NCBI GenBank assembly: GCA_002105175.1
Contig: MCGE01000024.1
Span: 62,001 to 126,000 of the forward strand
DNA length: 64,000 bases
Direction: 5' to 3'
Source: Absidia repens
Lineage: Eukaryota; Mucoromycota; Mucoromycetes; Mucorales; Cunninghamellaceae
Below the pieces are notes generated by a model. That model was not told the DNA's origin. It did no database searches and saw nothing but the letters and a program-made list of their open reading frames with translations. Below are positions 33,893-46,107 of this stretch, piece by piece. The translations under genes and the position numbers were made by a program. Positions within the stretch are counted from its first letter, which is position 1; each line of letters opens with the position of its first letter.

Positions 33893-35762
33893 ATGGCTGA
33901 ATTCAATGAAACTCAACAAGTAAGTTGTCTTTTATATCTTTTTAATATATTTACTTTTGTGAACGTCACTTGACTTATTGCTTGTTTGTTGTTCTGATTG
34001 AATAGACTGGTTTGAACTCCTATGTTGGTTTTGACACCATCACTCAACAAATCGAAAAGAAATCTCTTAAAAGAGGTTTCCAATTCAACGTTATGGTTGT
34101 TGGTAACAATGATAAACACCATTCACTCACAAACTGACATGTACTAATCTTGTTTAATTATTCTCTTTTATTACAGGACAATCGGGTTTGGGGAAGTCTA
34201 CATTGGTGAATACCCTCTTTGCCTCTCACCTCATTGAAAGCAAAGGTCGTTTGAACGCCGATGAACCATCTCGTCAAACGACTGAAATTGAAGCTGTATC
34301 TCACTGTAAGTATTACTTCGATTTTTTGTGTATGTGCCTTAATTTTCTTGTGTATATTAAGCTTCCTTTTTTTCCATTGTTGTATATATATCATAGTGAT
34401 TGAAGAAAATGGTGTGCGTCTTCGTTTAAACATTGTAGATACTCCTGGCTATGGTGATCAAGTCAACAATGAAAATTGGTAATACTAGAAGAAAAAAGAC
34501 ACTGCTAGAATCACTATCTTGACATGAACTCTCGTGTTGTCTTTCTTTAGTTGGGAACCCATTATCAAATATATCAAGGATCAACACTCTGCTTATCTTC
34601 GTAAAGAATTGACCGCTCAACGTGAACGTTACATCCAAGATACAAGAATCCATTGTTGTCTCTTCTTTGTTACTCCCTCTGGTCACTCGTAAGTCATTCT
34701 GACCACTTTTTGTGTCTTCATCATTAACCCAAATTCGTCTCTCTCTCTAGTCTCAAACCCATCGATATCGTCGTCCTCCAAAAACTCTCTGAAGTGGTGA
34801 ATGTTGTTCCTGTGATTGCCAAATCTGACTCCCTTACCTTGGAAGAACGTGAAGCCTTCAGACAACGTGTAAGTATTTATTCTTGTTGGGTGATGCTGAT
34901 CATATTTAACTTTTTTTTTCGTATATTCAACAGATCAAGGCGGAATTGGATTTCCACAACATCAACTTGTACCCCTACGCTAGCGAAGAAGATGATGAAC
35001 AAGAACAATCCCTCAACGAAAGCATCCGTGTAAGAAAATGAATATGAAATAGGCTCCCATTTGCAATTTGTGAGCTCACACTTATTGTTACTTGTTATTA
35101 TTATAGGAACTCATTCCTTTCGCTGTCGTTGGATCTGAACGAAATGTTGTCATCGATGGGAAGGCTGTCCGTGGACGTAAAACTCGTTGGGGTGTGATTA
35201 GTGGTAAGTACTGGAGAAGAAGAAAAAAAAAGGGGGACACGGGAATAGGAGTATTGGGTTGGTTGGACCTTTTTTTTTTTTAGAAAATTGAAAAAATAGG
35301 AGATGTGGAACTGTATGTACTCACTCTACATGTTTTTATTTTAATGTTTACAATGCTCTCTTTGTCTCTTTCTGGAATGCTATTGATCTTTGAATGATCT
35401 TTTTATAGTTGAAAACGAAAACCATTGTGAATTTGTTCATCTTCGCAACTTTTTGACTCGAACCCATTTGCAAGATTTGATTGAAACAACTGCCATGATC
35501 CATTATGAAGCTTTCCGTGCAAAGCAATTGTTGGCTATCAAGGGGTCGGCTCAGCCTTCTACACCTATGGCTTCTCCTGCTGCTACTGGGAACCCTGCAT
35601 CTCCTTCCACTGCTGCAAGCCCTACTCCATCCTCTGCTAGGTAAATAACGAAAAAAAAAGAATGGGAAAAGGAGGAAAAAAGGAGACAGATGTATCATGT
35701 ACTCACACCACTTTTTATTTTGAATCTCTTTCTTCTCTAGATCGGTTCCCGCTTTTGCTTAA
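33893..35762 (+). CDS. CDC10: Septin, Cdc10 group
   Basis: Septins are GTP-binding proteins that assemble into filaments and rings at division sites and hyphal branch points. Ten exons are 33893-33919, 34006-34102, 34177-34305, 34397-34478, 34551-34688, 34751-34868, 34934-35029, 35107-35203, 35409-35640 and 35741-35762 (1,038 nt, 345 aa, phases closed). The P-loop GQSGLGKST is at residues 42-50, followed by the switch DTPGYGDQVNNENCW, the G4 motif AKSD, and the septin-unique element ending NFLTRTHLQDLIETT. The N-terminal YVGFDTITQQIEKKSLKRGF is the Cdc10-group polybasic region. There is no C-terminal coiled coil. The tail is a short Ala/Ser/Pro-rich extension, consistent with Cdc10. The last exon encodes only seven residues. 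Confidence 0.95.
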
Positions 35763-36829
35763 GTGCCCCTTTATACATAGTTATTCTAATCTTACATCAA
35801 AATGAATCTGGTCATGGATTCCCTTTTTTTGATATCCCACTTTATTTTCTCTTATGTCTTTACGCTACTCTATCCTCGTTATCTTTTTAGTTTTTTTTTT
35901 ATCTTTCCCTTTATCCCCGTTTATCCTTACTGTTTATCTTGATCCTCCCTTTTTTTATCAAATAAAATCATTTATCCCATCATCCATGATCTACGGTCTT
36001 GTGTTTGTCTTTTTGTGCATTATGCTACTTTATGAACTTGTGTTTTGTCATTGAATTATGTCGTTGTCTTAAGTATGGTTTTGTGTGCATTTATACCGTA
36101 CCGATTGCTGCGCAGATTCGCGTATTGATGTGTGATAAGCCACACGTAACTTATTCACAGCCCATTGCATGACTATCATATGTATACCATTTCCTAGGGG
36201 CGAGTTCAGTAATCATCATATCATACGTACCATATCGTAGCAACTTTGCCTGAGCTGTAATTTAAAAAAGAGTGGAATTGTTATCATATTATGATACAGT
36301 ATGATACATATGATATCAAAGAGGAAAAGACTGACAGAAACAGGTGATATAGCACAATATGATATAGAACTTGGAGAAGAAGGCCGGCACGCACTATTAT
36401 CAATGACAGAAATGACCACTCTGCACATTATTGTATAACTCCATTTTGTTTATGAAATTACTGTGGGCTGGGTTTATGTGTACAGCTATTACTTTAACTG
36501 TTATCTTAGCAAGAACGTTTCTAAAAAAGGAAATTGATTGCTCAAACTTCATGCTCACGGTCTGACTATGATGGCACATAAATAAATAAAATTTCAGTTG
36601 GTATGTTTTATTTGTCGTAGACAGGATAGAAGGTAATGCAATAGCCTCTGTGGAAGCGGCTGCGCACAGTATGTCTTATATCATTTATGTCTACTTTTGA
36701 TAATAAGTGATCAAAGCCTGCCAACTTGTTTCTGGGGCACGGCAGAAAACTAGTCAGGATGGGTAAATTAAGGAGCAAGAGTTTGATAATACACTCACAA
36801 AACATTCATGAGGATTTTAATGTGATAAA
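35763..36829. other. 3' flank of CDC10 and intergenic DNA
   Basis: AATAAA occurs at about 35961, and the rest is AT-rich. Short ORFs show no domain. I see no gene. Confidence 0.5.
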
Positions 36830-37480
36830 AAGGACATATTTTATTAAAACACATTGATAGATACTAATGCTAAGGAGACAGGGTTCATTGTAGTAAGAGA
36901 TTTAGTGGAGGGATCTATTGGAAGTGACATGATGGGATTTAAATGAGATCTAAAGAATGGTTTTGTAAAAGTTTTGTTGTGAAATGGGAACTAACATAAT
37001 ATATATGGCGTGAGAAAACTGAAGGAATATCTTTATTGAACCATAGCAATGTTCAACACTAATCATAAAGGGCGATGGTATAAAAAAGGGATCCATTGAA
37101 CAAAACATGAGAGAGGCTAGTGCGACATTTTCCATATATTCATGTAAAAAGAGACATATTTTATTCAGATTTAGATATAAAACTAACCTAATGAACGTTT
37201 CAAAGTGCCCACTCATGGTGGTCTCAAATCCCAAATCCAAAATAAAAGGGTTTCCCCATGCATCTTGTAATCTCTGAGCTGCAAACCCTTCTAAACTAGT
37301 CCTGATACTATTCTAAGATCATTGTAACCCCAAAAAAGCTAAAATGGTGAAGAGAGAAAAAAGAAAAGAAAAATAAAGAGCGGCAAAGAAAAGGCAGTAA
37401 ATAAATCCACGTGGGCGGGATTTGAAATGCTTTTAGGGAGTCTTTCGTCAGCGATTTTTTACTTGGCTATATTTTACTGT
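36830..37480 (-). repeat. Family A dispersed repeat, copy A4 (minus strand)
   Basis: The inverse core lies at 37245-37300 (GGGTTTCCCCATGCATCTTG, then CCCTTCTAAACTAGTCC), with the AGACATATTTTATTCAGAT end at 37152-37171. The GGGCGGGATTTGAAATGC block is at 37411-37428. Sequence from 36830 to 37150 matches, inverted, the downstream part of A3. The core hairpin arms AAGGGTTT and AAACCCTT are intact. Confidence 0.75.
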
Positions 37481-39003
37481 TCAATAAAAGACGTCTAGTC
37501 TTCTTGTGTTTGAATCGTATTGCATGCATTTATTTAAATATGTAGAATGGGTGTATCCACACTGTATAATACTGTGCTTGTAGGTGTAGAAAAAAAGCTG
37601 ATGTGTTTGTGCAAAACAAAAGGGGTTTGTGTGTAGGGTACATAGGTTAACTGCCATGCTCAGTGCTCTTTCTACTGTAAGAGGTTTCTAAATATATGAG
37701 TAAGAGGGGTCTCTCGATGATTTTAGAAAATGGCTCTGGAGGCAGCATGAAATAAAACAAGCAGCGAGGATTGAAGACCTCTGGAAAGTATTCAGTTTAC
37801 TGGCAGAGTATTCCTCTTTTTCCAGTGAACGTCTTGGTGTGCAATTCGTTGAGCCCTCAGGTGTCCTTCGGTTTCATATATATATATATGATCCCTTGGA
37901 AGTTTGAAGCTGTGAATACATACTTTTATTTCTTTTCATCTTTTTTATCATATTATGCGGTATTTATCATCAAGTAAAACAAATATATTTAGGATTTTTC
38001 CGTGAGACCCAATGTTTTTACATTCTCACCGAACTGCATCATATACAATAAAAAAAATACCCTATATAGGTAGGTACCTGTAACATGCTCAAACTTTTAA
38101 AGATGAAAAACATGAACCTTTCAGGGACTTTTGGGTATGAATGGATATTCGTCTAGTTAGTACAAGCTCTTTAGACTTAAAAAGGCTCCACATCGGATTC
38201 AAGTAATTTCTGTGGTGATTGAAAGCACGTCGTGTGAATATCCAGAAAATACAAAGGTTTCATAGAAAAAAAAATTAAAGCCTTGATTGCTACCCCACCT
38301 AATGTCGGACGTTGAATGTTCGTCAATCAGGAAACTCTGAAACCACAGTAATTGTTTATCTGGCTTGATACAAGTTTACTTAGGAAATGAACAATAATTT
38401 GATCCAATGATTTCATTATGCTGAATATATGGGAGTTTAAGCAGTTTTTCCTTCTCAGTGACGAATTGCTCATGTAAACACTATTTTGGCATTGATTTCT
38501 GGAATGAATGAGATCGGCGGTAATCCCAATCCACACCCTGACATTTCGTTTGTGTGACAGGAAAATCCGAAAGAGGAAATTAGGTGATTAGGTACTCCGG
38601 CATCCCATCCACCAATGAATCGAGACAAACGATTGACTCATCAGAGACCGCTACTAGTTAATTTTCTATCTTTGTAGACAAGGAAGCAGTTGAAAGACAA
38701 TGTAAATAGCGTATAGATAGAATGCACTGGTGGTACGGTACAATGTCATAAATGGGAGAAACGAGGTAAACCGCTATAGTTTAAAGGAAATGCAAAACCG
38801 ATCTAAGATAAAAGCAGAAAAGTCTTATGTTTAGCTGTTTTTAGGTATAGCTATCGGGGTTACAAAGTCATATAACTATACCATATGACCATGAATTCCT
38901 TTTGTAAACTTCTTTTATCTTTCTTCCGCTCCTTTTTTTTCTGTCTATTTACCACAATTATTGACACTTACTATTTAACTGTCTTTTTTTCTACCTTTAT
39001 CAT
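37481..39003. other. Intergenic, upstream of the GATA-factor gene
   Basis: This is AT-rich spacer with a (TA)n stretch at about 37876. A T/C-rich tract (38897-39000) directly precedes the GATA start codon and is a plausible promoter and leader. I see no gene. Confidence 0.45.
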
Positions 39004-41233
39004 ATGGACAACACAAACAGCAATGATCTTCTATTGAAAAAGACTCCCAACCTTATTACCCCTCCACCAGACACTGTAGCTCAATCGATATTGACTGACG
39101 CCTTATTTCCTGAAAGGAAGTCGGTGGCTACAGCAAAGGATGCTATGGATATGGAAAGCGAAGAAGCGGCTATGCAAAAAGAAGATCCTTTATCAGCTCA
39201 GATATGGAGACTATATAGCAAAGCCAAAGATACTCTGCCTAATGGTGCACGACTAGAAAACCTGACATGGAGAATGATGGCCATGACACTCAACAAAAAT
39301 TCACGGACATCTTCACCAACAACGTCAGCAATGGAGGAATCTGATCCTACAGACATGTTTTTGAATTCTTCTGCTTCTATTGTGGACCATACCTATTTGG
39401 AGCCAACACACCAGCAGCCAACTGAACCTGCCGTTTCGCCCTACTTGTCGTCCTCAGCCTCTTCATTCTCCTCCTCCTCGTCAAACAAATGTAAATACAA
39501 TGTAAGTAACGTTAAAATATTGATATATTCATGTGTGTGTGTGTGTGTGCATATGTATGTATGTTTTATCTCACGTTTTATTTGTTTATTTGTCAAATAT
39601 AGTCATCTACTGCTCTGTCTGGCAATAGTATCACGATTCCTGCTGATGCAAATAACAATAGCAACTCTACCCCGTATGATTACCAACCATCTTTGAAAAC
39701 CAAAATCACTCAACAAACAACAACTACTACCGATACATCATCCACTTTGCATGCAGGAGCTATGAGTTTTGAAGATATATTAGCAGTATATTATGCGAAT
39801 GAAGACCGTGACAATGCCATGGGCCACCATCAAGGGATACAACAATCTGGAACAGCGAATGCAGGTTCATTCAGCTCTTCTGCGAAAATACCAACAACAG
39901 TCAGCACCAATGGTCTTCCTTCAATCAACGCCTCTCATTCGTCCTCAGGTAAGTCTCGGCATTTAAAAACATAAAAAAAAAGATGATTCATTTTATTGTG
40001 ATTTTTCACGTTACTTGAATTTTTTACCCGATTTTCTTTTGTAATAATCAAACTTTATCTTTATTATCTTCTTTACCAGATCCAAGTCCCGCTACGCCGA
40101 GATCACTATCACATGTCCCATCAGTATCAGCAACTCTATCGCCACCACCATCGTCATCCTCATTATCCCCATCTTCACCTCCAACAAGAACAAATTCAAT
40201 GTCATCAATAAAGAAAGAGGATGATAAAAAAGCTGGTGGAACAAAATGTAGCAATTGCAAAACCATGACTACACCGCTATGGCGCCGCAATCCTGAAGGG
40301 CAACCATTGTGCAACGCATGTGGATTATTTTTGAAATTGCATGGTGTGGTGCGACCCCTTAGCCTGAAAACGAACGTGATCAAAAAACGCAACCGAAACA
40401 ATCCAAATACAATGGCATCTGCAAACCCTAACAACAGTGGTGTGAATTCGATCAATAATAATGGCAGCGGCAATAGCAACAACGGCGGCATCAACAACTT
40501 TGGACTCACCAGTGTTATCGGGAAACGAAATAACGGAAGTGGCGTTATTCAAATTGCACCAAATATCCCCAACACAACAGGCACGAACAACAATCCTGTC
40601 ATCAAACCCATTACCATGGCTACCAAATCATGTCGACCTATCCGAGCCTCCTCCCTCAATAAACGACAACGGCGACTTTCACAGGATGGAATGGATAATA
40701 GCAGCGTTGGATCACCCTCCTCACCACTCTCGCCTCATAGTATGATCGACTCGACGACGGCATCTGGGATGGTGATTGGGTCTTTTCCTAATTATCATCA
40801 CGCACATGGGTTTTCCATGCCAAACGCACATGGCACAACCCCACACCTTCCTATGACACCCTCGTCCTACAATGAATACCAGCACAACTACTTCCAACAT
40901 GAGCCTGCCCATCAATATCAGCAGTACAACAATGAAAGTAGCATGACCATCGGTAGTGCGCCCGCCATGTCATGGATAGAAAATGGCGCTCAGCAGCAGC
41001 TACAACCTCCACTCTCTTCTCCGTTGGATAACACGCTATCCCAAATGACACCTGATCAACTACAACAACTTGTATTCTTATACCAGCAACAATCTATCCT
41101 CAACAACAGCAACAACAACAGCAGCAGCAACGACATTAACGGTGAACATCAAGGAATTAACGAAACTCATCTGGATAGTAATGGATCACCGCATCTCACC
41201 GGCGCCTGGAACATTAAGCATTCCCCTCCTTAG
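39004..41233 (+). CDS. GATA zinc-finger transcription factor, AreA/Gaf1-like
   Basis: Three exons, 39004-39501, 39603-39948 and 40080-41233, give 1,998 nt and 665 aa with closed phases. Residues 61-96 ([15 protein letters not shown]...[12 protein letters not shown]) match the conserved segment found N-terminal to the finger in nitrogen-regulatory GATA factors such as AreA and Gaf1 (DUF1752 type). A single type IV zinc finger follows at about residues 337-361 (CSNC, TPLWRR, LCNACG), with the basic tail [15 protein letters not shown]. The rest is low-complexity, rich in Ser, Asn and Gln, typical of activation regions. A role in nitrogen source control is inferred from family membership. The Cx2C-x17-Cx2C spacing is intact. 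Long upstream and downstream spacers isolate this gene. Confidence 0.9.
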
Positions 41234-42089
41234 ATTAGAAACCCCTCACATTGTATAGTTTATTTATTGTTTATATCTCTGTTTGGTTTAGTTTACTTGT
41301 CCCCCTTTTATATAGCCCTTTTTAAATAATATATGATTTATGATAATATACAATAAAAAAAATTTGAACTTCCATCTTTGTATCTGATTTGACTTTTTTT
41401 TTTTTTTGCATTCAACGTTACCTAATGGGTTACTCTTTGTCCTCCGCGAAGTGTCACATTTTTATCCTGACGTTTTTTTTTTTTTTTTTTTTTTTTTTTT
41501 TGAAGGATGGGAATGATTGTGTTGTAAATTACTGTACAACCACAACTTTTTTTTTCGCAGTAACGAGCATCATGCTCTTTAAAGTTTGATGTGTTTAAAT
41601 ATGTATAACAGTCAGCGATCGATGAACACCGCTTCCGCATTGCTCTGTCTTGATATTCAGATTTTTTTTCCCAGGGATAATGGAACCTAAGCACGACATT
41701 TATTGGACAAAGAAATAAAAAAAAAAAAACCAGAATCATCACAAACGGCGCTTCAACAAGCCTATTGTGTATATTTCCAGAAAATATAGGCTGACTACTA
41801 CTGTGAACTCTAAAAATCAACAACCCCATCCAAGACCACTATAATAATAACCACAAACAAAAAGGAAAATATCTCTTAGTGGTGGCTGCACTCACAGTAT
41901 AGCATAATTTTCATTCGTCTGATTGGTTGCAATCTTCATTTCATATCAAATGACTTGACTCTGTTAGCCAGTTGTTAAGACTCCGGGAGAAAATAGTCAT
42001 GGAGAAAGGGAACTGCAAAGCAAATGCTTACTAATACATGTATAAAACAGCCACAATATCGTTTTGTTTACTATCTAGAGGGTCAGAGG
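41234..42089. other. 3' flank of the GATA gene
   Basis: AATAAA lies at about 41351. A T-run covers 41475-41501 and AACACCGCT occurs at 41625-41633. A short minus ORF (41422-41829) spans the T-run and is likely chance. I see no gene. Confidence 0.45.
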
Positions 42090-42720
42090 ATGTTTCATAA
42101 AAAAAAAGTATATTTTATTCAAACATTTGGCTAATAACTAAACTACAGAGGTGGGACTCATTGTAGCAAGGATGGATGTAGTATGAGAGGGGGAGGGGTT
42201 AACGGAATTGTCCACACTAAACTTAAACGACAATTGTAAAATGGGATCTAATATAATCTAGAGTGCAAGGAATGAGAAAAACAAATGGGTCAGATATCTG
42301 TTTTTTAAACACAACAATAGCCAGCACTAAATCAAAAAGAGGAGATTGCAGTAAAAACGGAATCTATTGCACAAGACATGAGAGACAATAAAGGCACACA
42401 TTTTCACAGAAGCATCTAAAAAGAGATATATTTTATTCAGATAGAGAGACAAGCTAACACTAAACTAAGCTCATGACGACTTCAAAGAGTCAACTAATGG
42501 TGGTCCTGAATCCTGAATCCAAAATGAAAGGGCTTCCCCATGCATGTTGTAATCCCTGAGCTGAAACCCCTTCTAAACGAGTTCTGATACAATTCTAGGT
42601 CCAAAGTAACTCCGTCGAAGTTGAATGGTGAAGGGAAAAAAAGAAGAAAAAAAAAATTAGTGAAAAGAAAGAGGGGAAAATAAAAAATCACGAGAGCGGG
42701 ATTTCAATGATTTTTTTTGA
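42090..42720 (-). repeat. Family A dispersed repeat, copy A5 (minus strand)
   Basis: The inverse core lies at 42528-42585 (GGGCTTCCCCATGCATGTTG, GAAACCCCTTCTAAACGAG). The AGATATATTTTATTCAGAT end is at 42424-42442 and the GAGCGGGATTTCAATGA end is near 42693. The downstream part (42100-42400) matches the inverted A3/A4 flank, for example GGAATCTATTGCACAAGAC. The core has G:U-type changes in the hairpin arms. Confidence 0.75.
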
Positions 42721-43132
42721 CGGACATCCCGTCCAACATTCCTCCGTTTCCAGTTCACAAACTGAGACAGAGAAATATATTTCAAATAAAGGTGTAGAAT
42801 CTTGACAAAATGCACTCGAATGACCTTTTATTTACCTAATATTGACATCACAAACTCTAAAAAAAATTCAAAGGATCCCAAATTCAATTCGAGGCTGTAA
42901 ATAAGGTTATTGAAGACACCGCAAAGAAAAAAAAACGACATAGTTTATGAAGTTATAATTGATGAATAAAAAACGAATTTTATTTGAATAGTTTAAGTTA
43001 ATAAAGAGAAGAATGGTGATAAAAGATAAACTATAAAAGAGGGGTGGGAAACGAAAGGGCGCACGATAATAATAATAATAAAAAAAAGAAATAATTGACA
43101 AAAAAAGAAGACGAGGGTGGGAGACAACAAAC
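42721..43132. other. 3' flank of the GH25 gene
   Basis: This is AT-rich sequence. TTTATT at about 42977 could be the reverse polyadenylation signal for the minus-strand lysozyme gene. I see no gene. Confidence 0.45.
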
Positions 43133-43825
43133 TTACGCAAAGTAATTCAAGTCGACACTGGCGCTACAGATCGAGGTGCCACCGGCATATTGCTTCATTT
43201 TCGGAGCGGACCAGCCACCAAAAGCACCAAAATCGTTAAAGTTGGCAGTGTTGTCATAATGCGCATACCAAAGAGGCTTGGAAGAGTCCATCACCCATGA
43301 ACCTGAGCCTGTGATAGTTGACCATTGGGAGAGAGATGAATAAACACCCCAGTTGAGTTTGCTTCCATTCCATGCATCCTTGAATGCCGTCAGCGTTTCC
43401 TTGTTGCTAGCGACGCTTGGCCAATTATTGGCTTGAGGGTCCACTTCCACGTCGAACCAGATAGTGCCGATTTGCATCTTGTTGTCATTCATCACCTTGA
43501 TTGTTTCCGAGACTTGAGTGGCAGCCGATTTGCAACTGGAACGGCCCGTGCAAGGGAAGACATACATATCCACTTGTAATCCTGCAGCTTTTGCGTTCTT
43601 GTAATTCTGAATGAAATTGGGATCCACTTTGCCACCGGGTTGGTTGCCCCATGCTTCCATATAAGCACGCACAACGGCGTGTGTGTAGCCCTGGTTTTTC
43701 AAACACGTAAAAGACGACTCCGATGTCAGACTGGACACATCCACACCCTTTGTTGCTTGCACTTTGGCCGAGTTCAACACCACAAGAAGACATATCACCA
43801 TGTACATAAACGCTGTTGATATCAT
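43133..43825 (-). CDS. Secreted GH25 family lysozyme (muramidase)
   Basis: This is a single intronless 230-residue frame. The first 25 residues are hydrophobic (MVICLLVVLNSAKVQA) and look like a secretion signal. The mature protein starts TKGVDVSS, the beta-1 strand of the GH25 barrel with catalytic-site Asp29. IWFDVEVDP places Asp125 and Glu127 at the expected catalytic positions. WGVYSSLSQW, LWYAHYD and the C-terminal MKQYAGG...VDLNYFA complete the barrel. GH25 enzymes cleave the beta-1,4 bond between N-acetylmuramic acid and N-acetylglucosamine in bacterial walls, so a role in bacterial antagonism or nutrition is plausible. Lack of introns among intron-rich neighbours could reflect ancient transfer, but codon use does not look foreign. 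Confidence 0.9.
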   Translation of the reverse strand: MISTAFMYMVICLLVVLNSAKVQATKGVDVSSLTSESSFTCLKNQGYTHAVVRAYMEAWGNQPGGKVDPNFIQNYKNAKAAGLQVDMYVFPCTGRSSCKSAATQVSETIKVMNDNKMQIGTIWFDVEVDPQANNWPSVASNKETLTAFKDAWNGSKLNWGVYSSLSQWSTITGSGSWVMDSSKPLWYAHYDNTANFNDFGAFGGWSAPKMKQYAGGTSICSASVDLNYFA

Positions 43826-46107
43826 TTTTGATTTGTTTTGTCTGTCAGGTAAAGAAGAAAATGATAAGGAAGAAGATAAAAACGAAAAATTAAATGCATT
43901 AATATATGAGTGATGTGTAATTTATACGTAATTTGTGACACGTTTGATTGTTTACCTTGATATATCCATTGGTGCCTCTTCAATCCATAGACCAGGATCT
44001 CTAGTTAATAAGAGAACAAGGATATCCAAGTGAATCAGCCGCAAATGAGGTATGCAAACTCTATAATACATTGGTCAGCATATTTACAGTTTCTTTTATT
44101 ACATTTAGCCACATGGCTCCTTTTCCTGTATACGTTACCTTGACTACAGATGGATCTGGACCCATATAAAAAGAAATAGCAATGCTACAAGTATCAGAGC
44201 TGACTTGAAAAGGTTGGATCCACAAGTCCCATTAGCCAATAAGAATTGTAAAATGGATAGGAACAATAGATCGACTTCTTTGGTTGGACGTACTACTATT
44301 TTCACTGGCAGTTCTACAAGATAAGTAGATAATTGAATGAGCACTCGTGATACGGTCCTTCATTCACTTGGGGGCTACAAACCTCCTATTTGTCGAGAAT
44401 AGGCAATTCAGTAATAGAGATTCATCGTGGGAGACCATTGATGTTTGCACCAAGTGACTTGCGTAAGATGTACTACACGAATAAATAGTAAGAAGTAAAT
44501 GCGTTCAATGAATCAAGTCCATAGCCACTTTTTTTTTTTTTGTTAAAATTCATTTTTACCTTTGAGGCTTGTATAGAGAAGAAGAGTGATACATACTTCG
44601 TCTAGAAAATGTTTTGCCGAGCTTCCACCATTTTTGGGGTGAGGATCAGAAATAGGCAAAAATGAGAAAAAAAGGAAAGGCATGAAAAAAAAATAGAACC
44701 ACTTGCAAATGGTCCAAGAGTCAATTAGCGGATTTTTAACTTTACACTGGTAAAAAAAAAAATCTGGGGCTTTTTTTCCGGAACACAAAAACCGAAAAAA
44801 GGGTTTTTAGTCATATGATTTGTAGCACTGCCCCGTATTTGATCTTGAAATCTTCAGTGTATCAATTCATTTGAAATAAGAAAGCCGACCTGTACTTTTA
44901 ATGGGTTGTATTGTTCGCTAGGGATTTGATACCGAAGTGTAGCCGAGTGGTCATCGGGACTGTAAAAAACAAATAGAATGTGGAGAAGAAAAATACACAT
45001 CCCGAGTACTGGGGTTGGTTGCCAGTTTTTTTTTTTCTGTACTTAAAAAAATCGATTATGCGTTTCTACCATGTCCTGTACAATAGATGGTTTTTAACCT
45101 TCGTCCCCTTTGACTAGTGTTACTCATTTATCTGATCCTCCATCCTTTCAAGCGCTCGATACTACTAAACACTCTTCCACCGACACTAACAAACTACAGC
45201 ATCATCACAGTTCATCATCCGAATCACATAATACATAAGTAACGACACCAGCATCAATCGCAAATATCCGCACAGCTTTTCATTACCAGCATGATACAGT
45301 ATATTGATTTGATTACGTGAACAATAGGTTTATATGGGATTACAGCCGACATGATACTGCATCAAGCCACAACTCCTACACCAAAATCGACGGAAAATGT
45401 AGACTCTCTTCATCAACTATACTTTTACATTTTATTTTTGTTTTGTAGTTAGACGCCGTACAGGCGGCGATGACTTTGCGACGACTGACAATAGAATCTT
45501 CCCCACGCAATAAATAAACAAATTAGCAGCCAGAAGTTTTGTTGTTTCTTTTTTTGGATGAAATAAAAAACTTCTCTTTTTAAAATTAATGTTTTTGGTT
45601 TTATATGTATTTAGATAGCGGGACAGAAATATAGATAACGAGATGTGATAGGATTTTGAATTTTGAGTTTTGGGTTTGTTTGGAGCACCCTGTCTTGCCA
45701 TGATTTGTTGCTACTACTGCTTTAATTTTTTCTGCCTCACCTTCGATATGTACGACTAACAGTGATTTTACCATTTGGAATTGATCGTTGGTCAAATAAT
45801 GAGGTGGTATTATGCTCCTCATTTCGAAAATATTAATAAAATAGGGTGATAATGGAAATGAAGGATATAACATGACTTTTTCTTTTCTGATTTTTTTCTT
45901 TTATCAATAGTACCACGGAGCACATAATAAATATAGCGACAGGACAAAACACCGACAATTTTTTTTTTCTGTAACATGATACATATGGAAAAAGAATTCT
46001 CCGCAAGTCAAACCAATTAAAACAATTAAAAAAACGGTGAGTATTTAAACAGGGACTAATTTTTTTTTTACCATGCTTCTTCTTCTTCTTCCTTCTGTTT
46101 CCAACAA
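43826..46107. other. Long intergenic spacer between the GH25 and PTR2 genes
   Basis: No convincing coding region is visible in 2.3 kb. A minus ORF at 45601-45873 has weak protein-like composition but no recognisable domain. A pol III-like segment at 44931-45030 is listed separately. Short pyrimidine tracts precede the PTR2 start. Confidence 0.4.
44931..45030 (+). other. tRNA-like / pol III-like segment
   Basis: TAGCCGAGTGG (44940-44950) is an exact match to the tRNA A-box consensus. It is followed by a possible stem TCGGGA (44954-44959) with TCCCGA (45000-45005). A weak B-box-like GGGTTGGTTGCC follows, and a T-run terminator starts at about 45026. No acceptor stem can be formed, so this is not an intact tRNA gene. 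Confidence 0.3.

Noticed and set aside
44931..45030. Functional tRNA-Tyr with an intron (a GTA follows the CGGGAC stem)
   Set aside because: No acceptor stem pairs, and the T-arm lacks the GGTTCGA consensus, so it is kept only as a tRNA-like segment.
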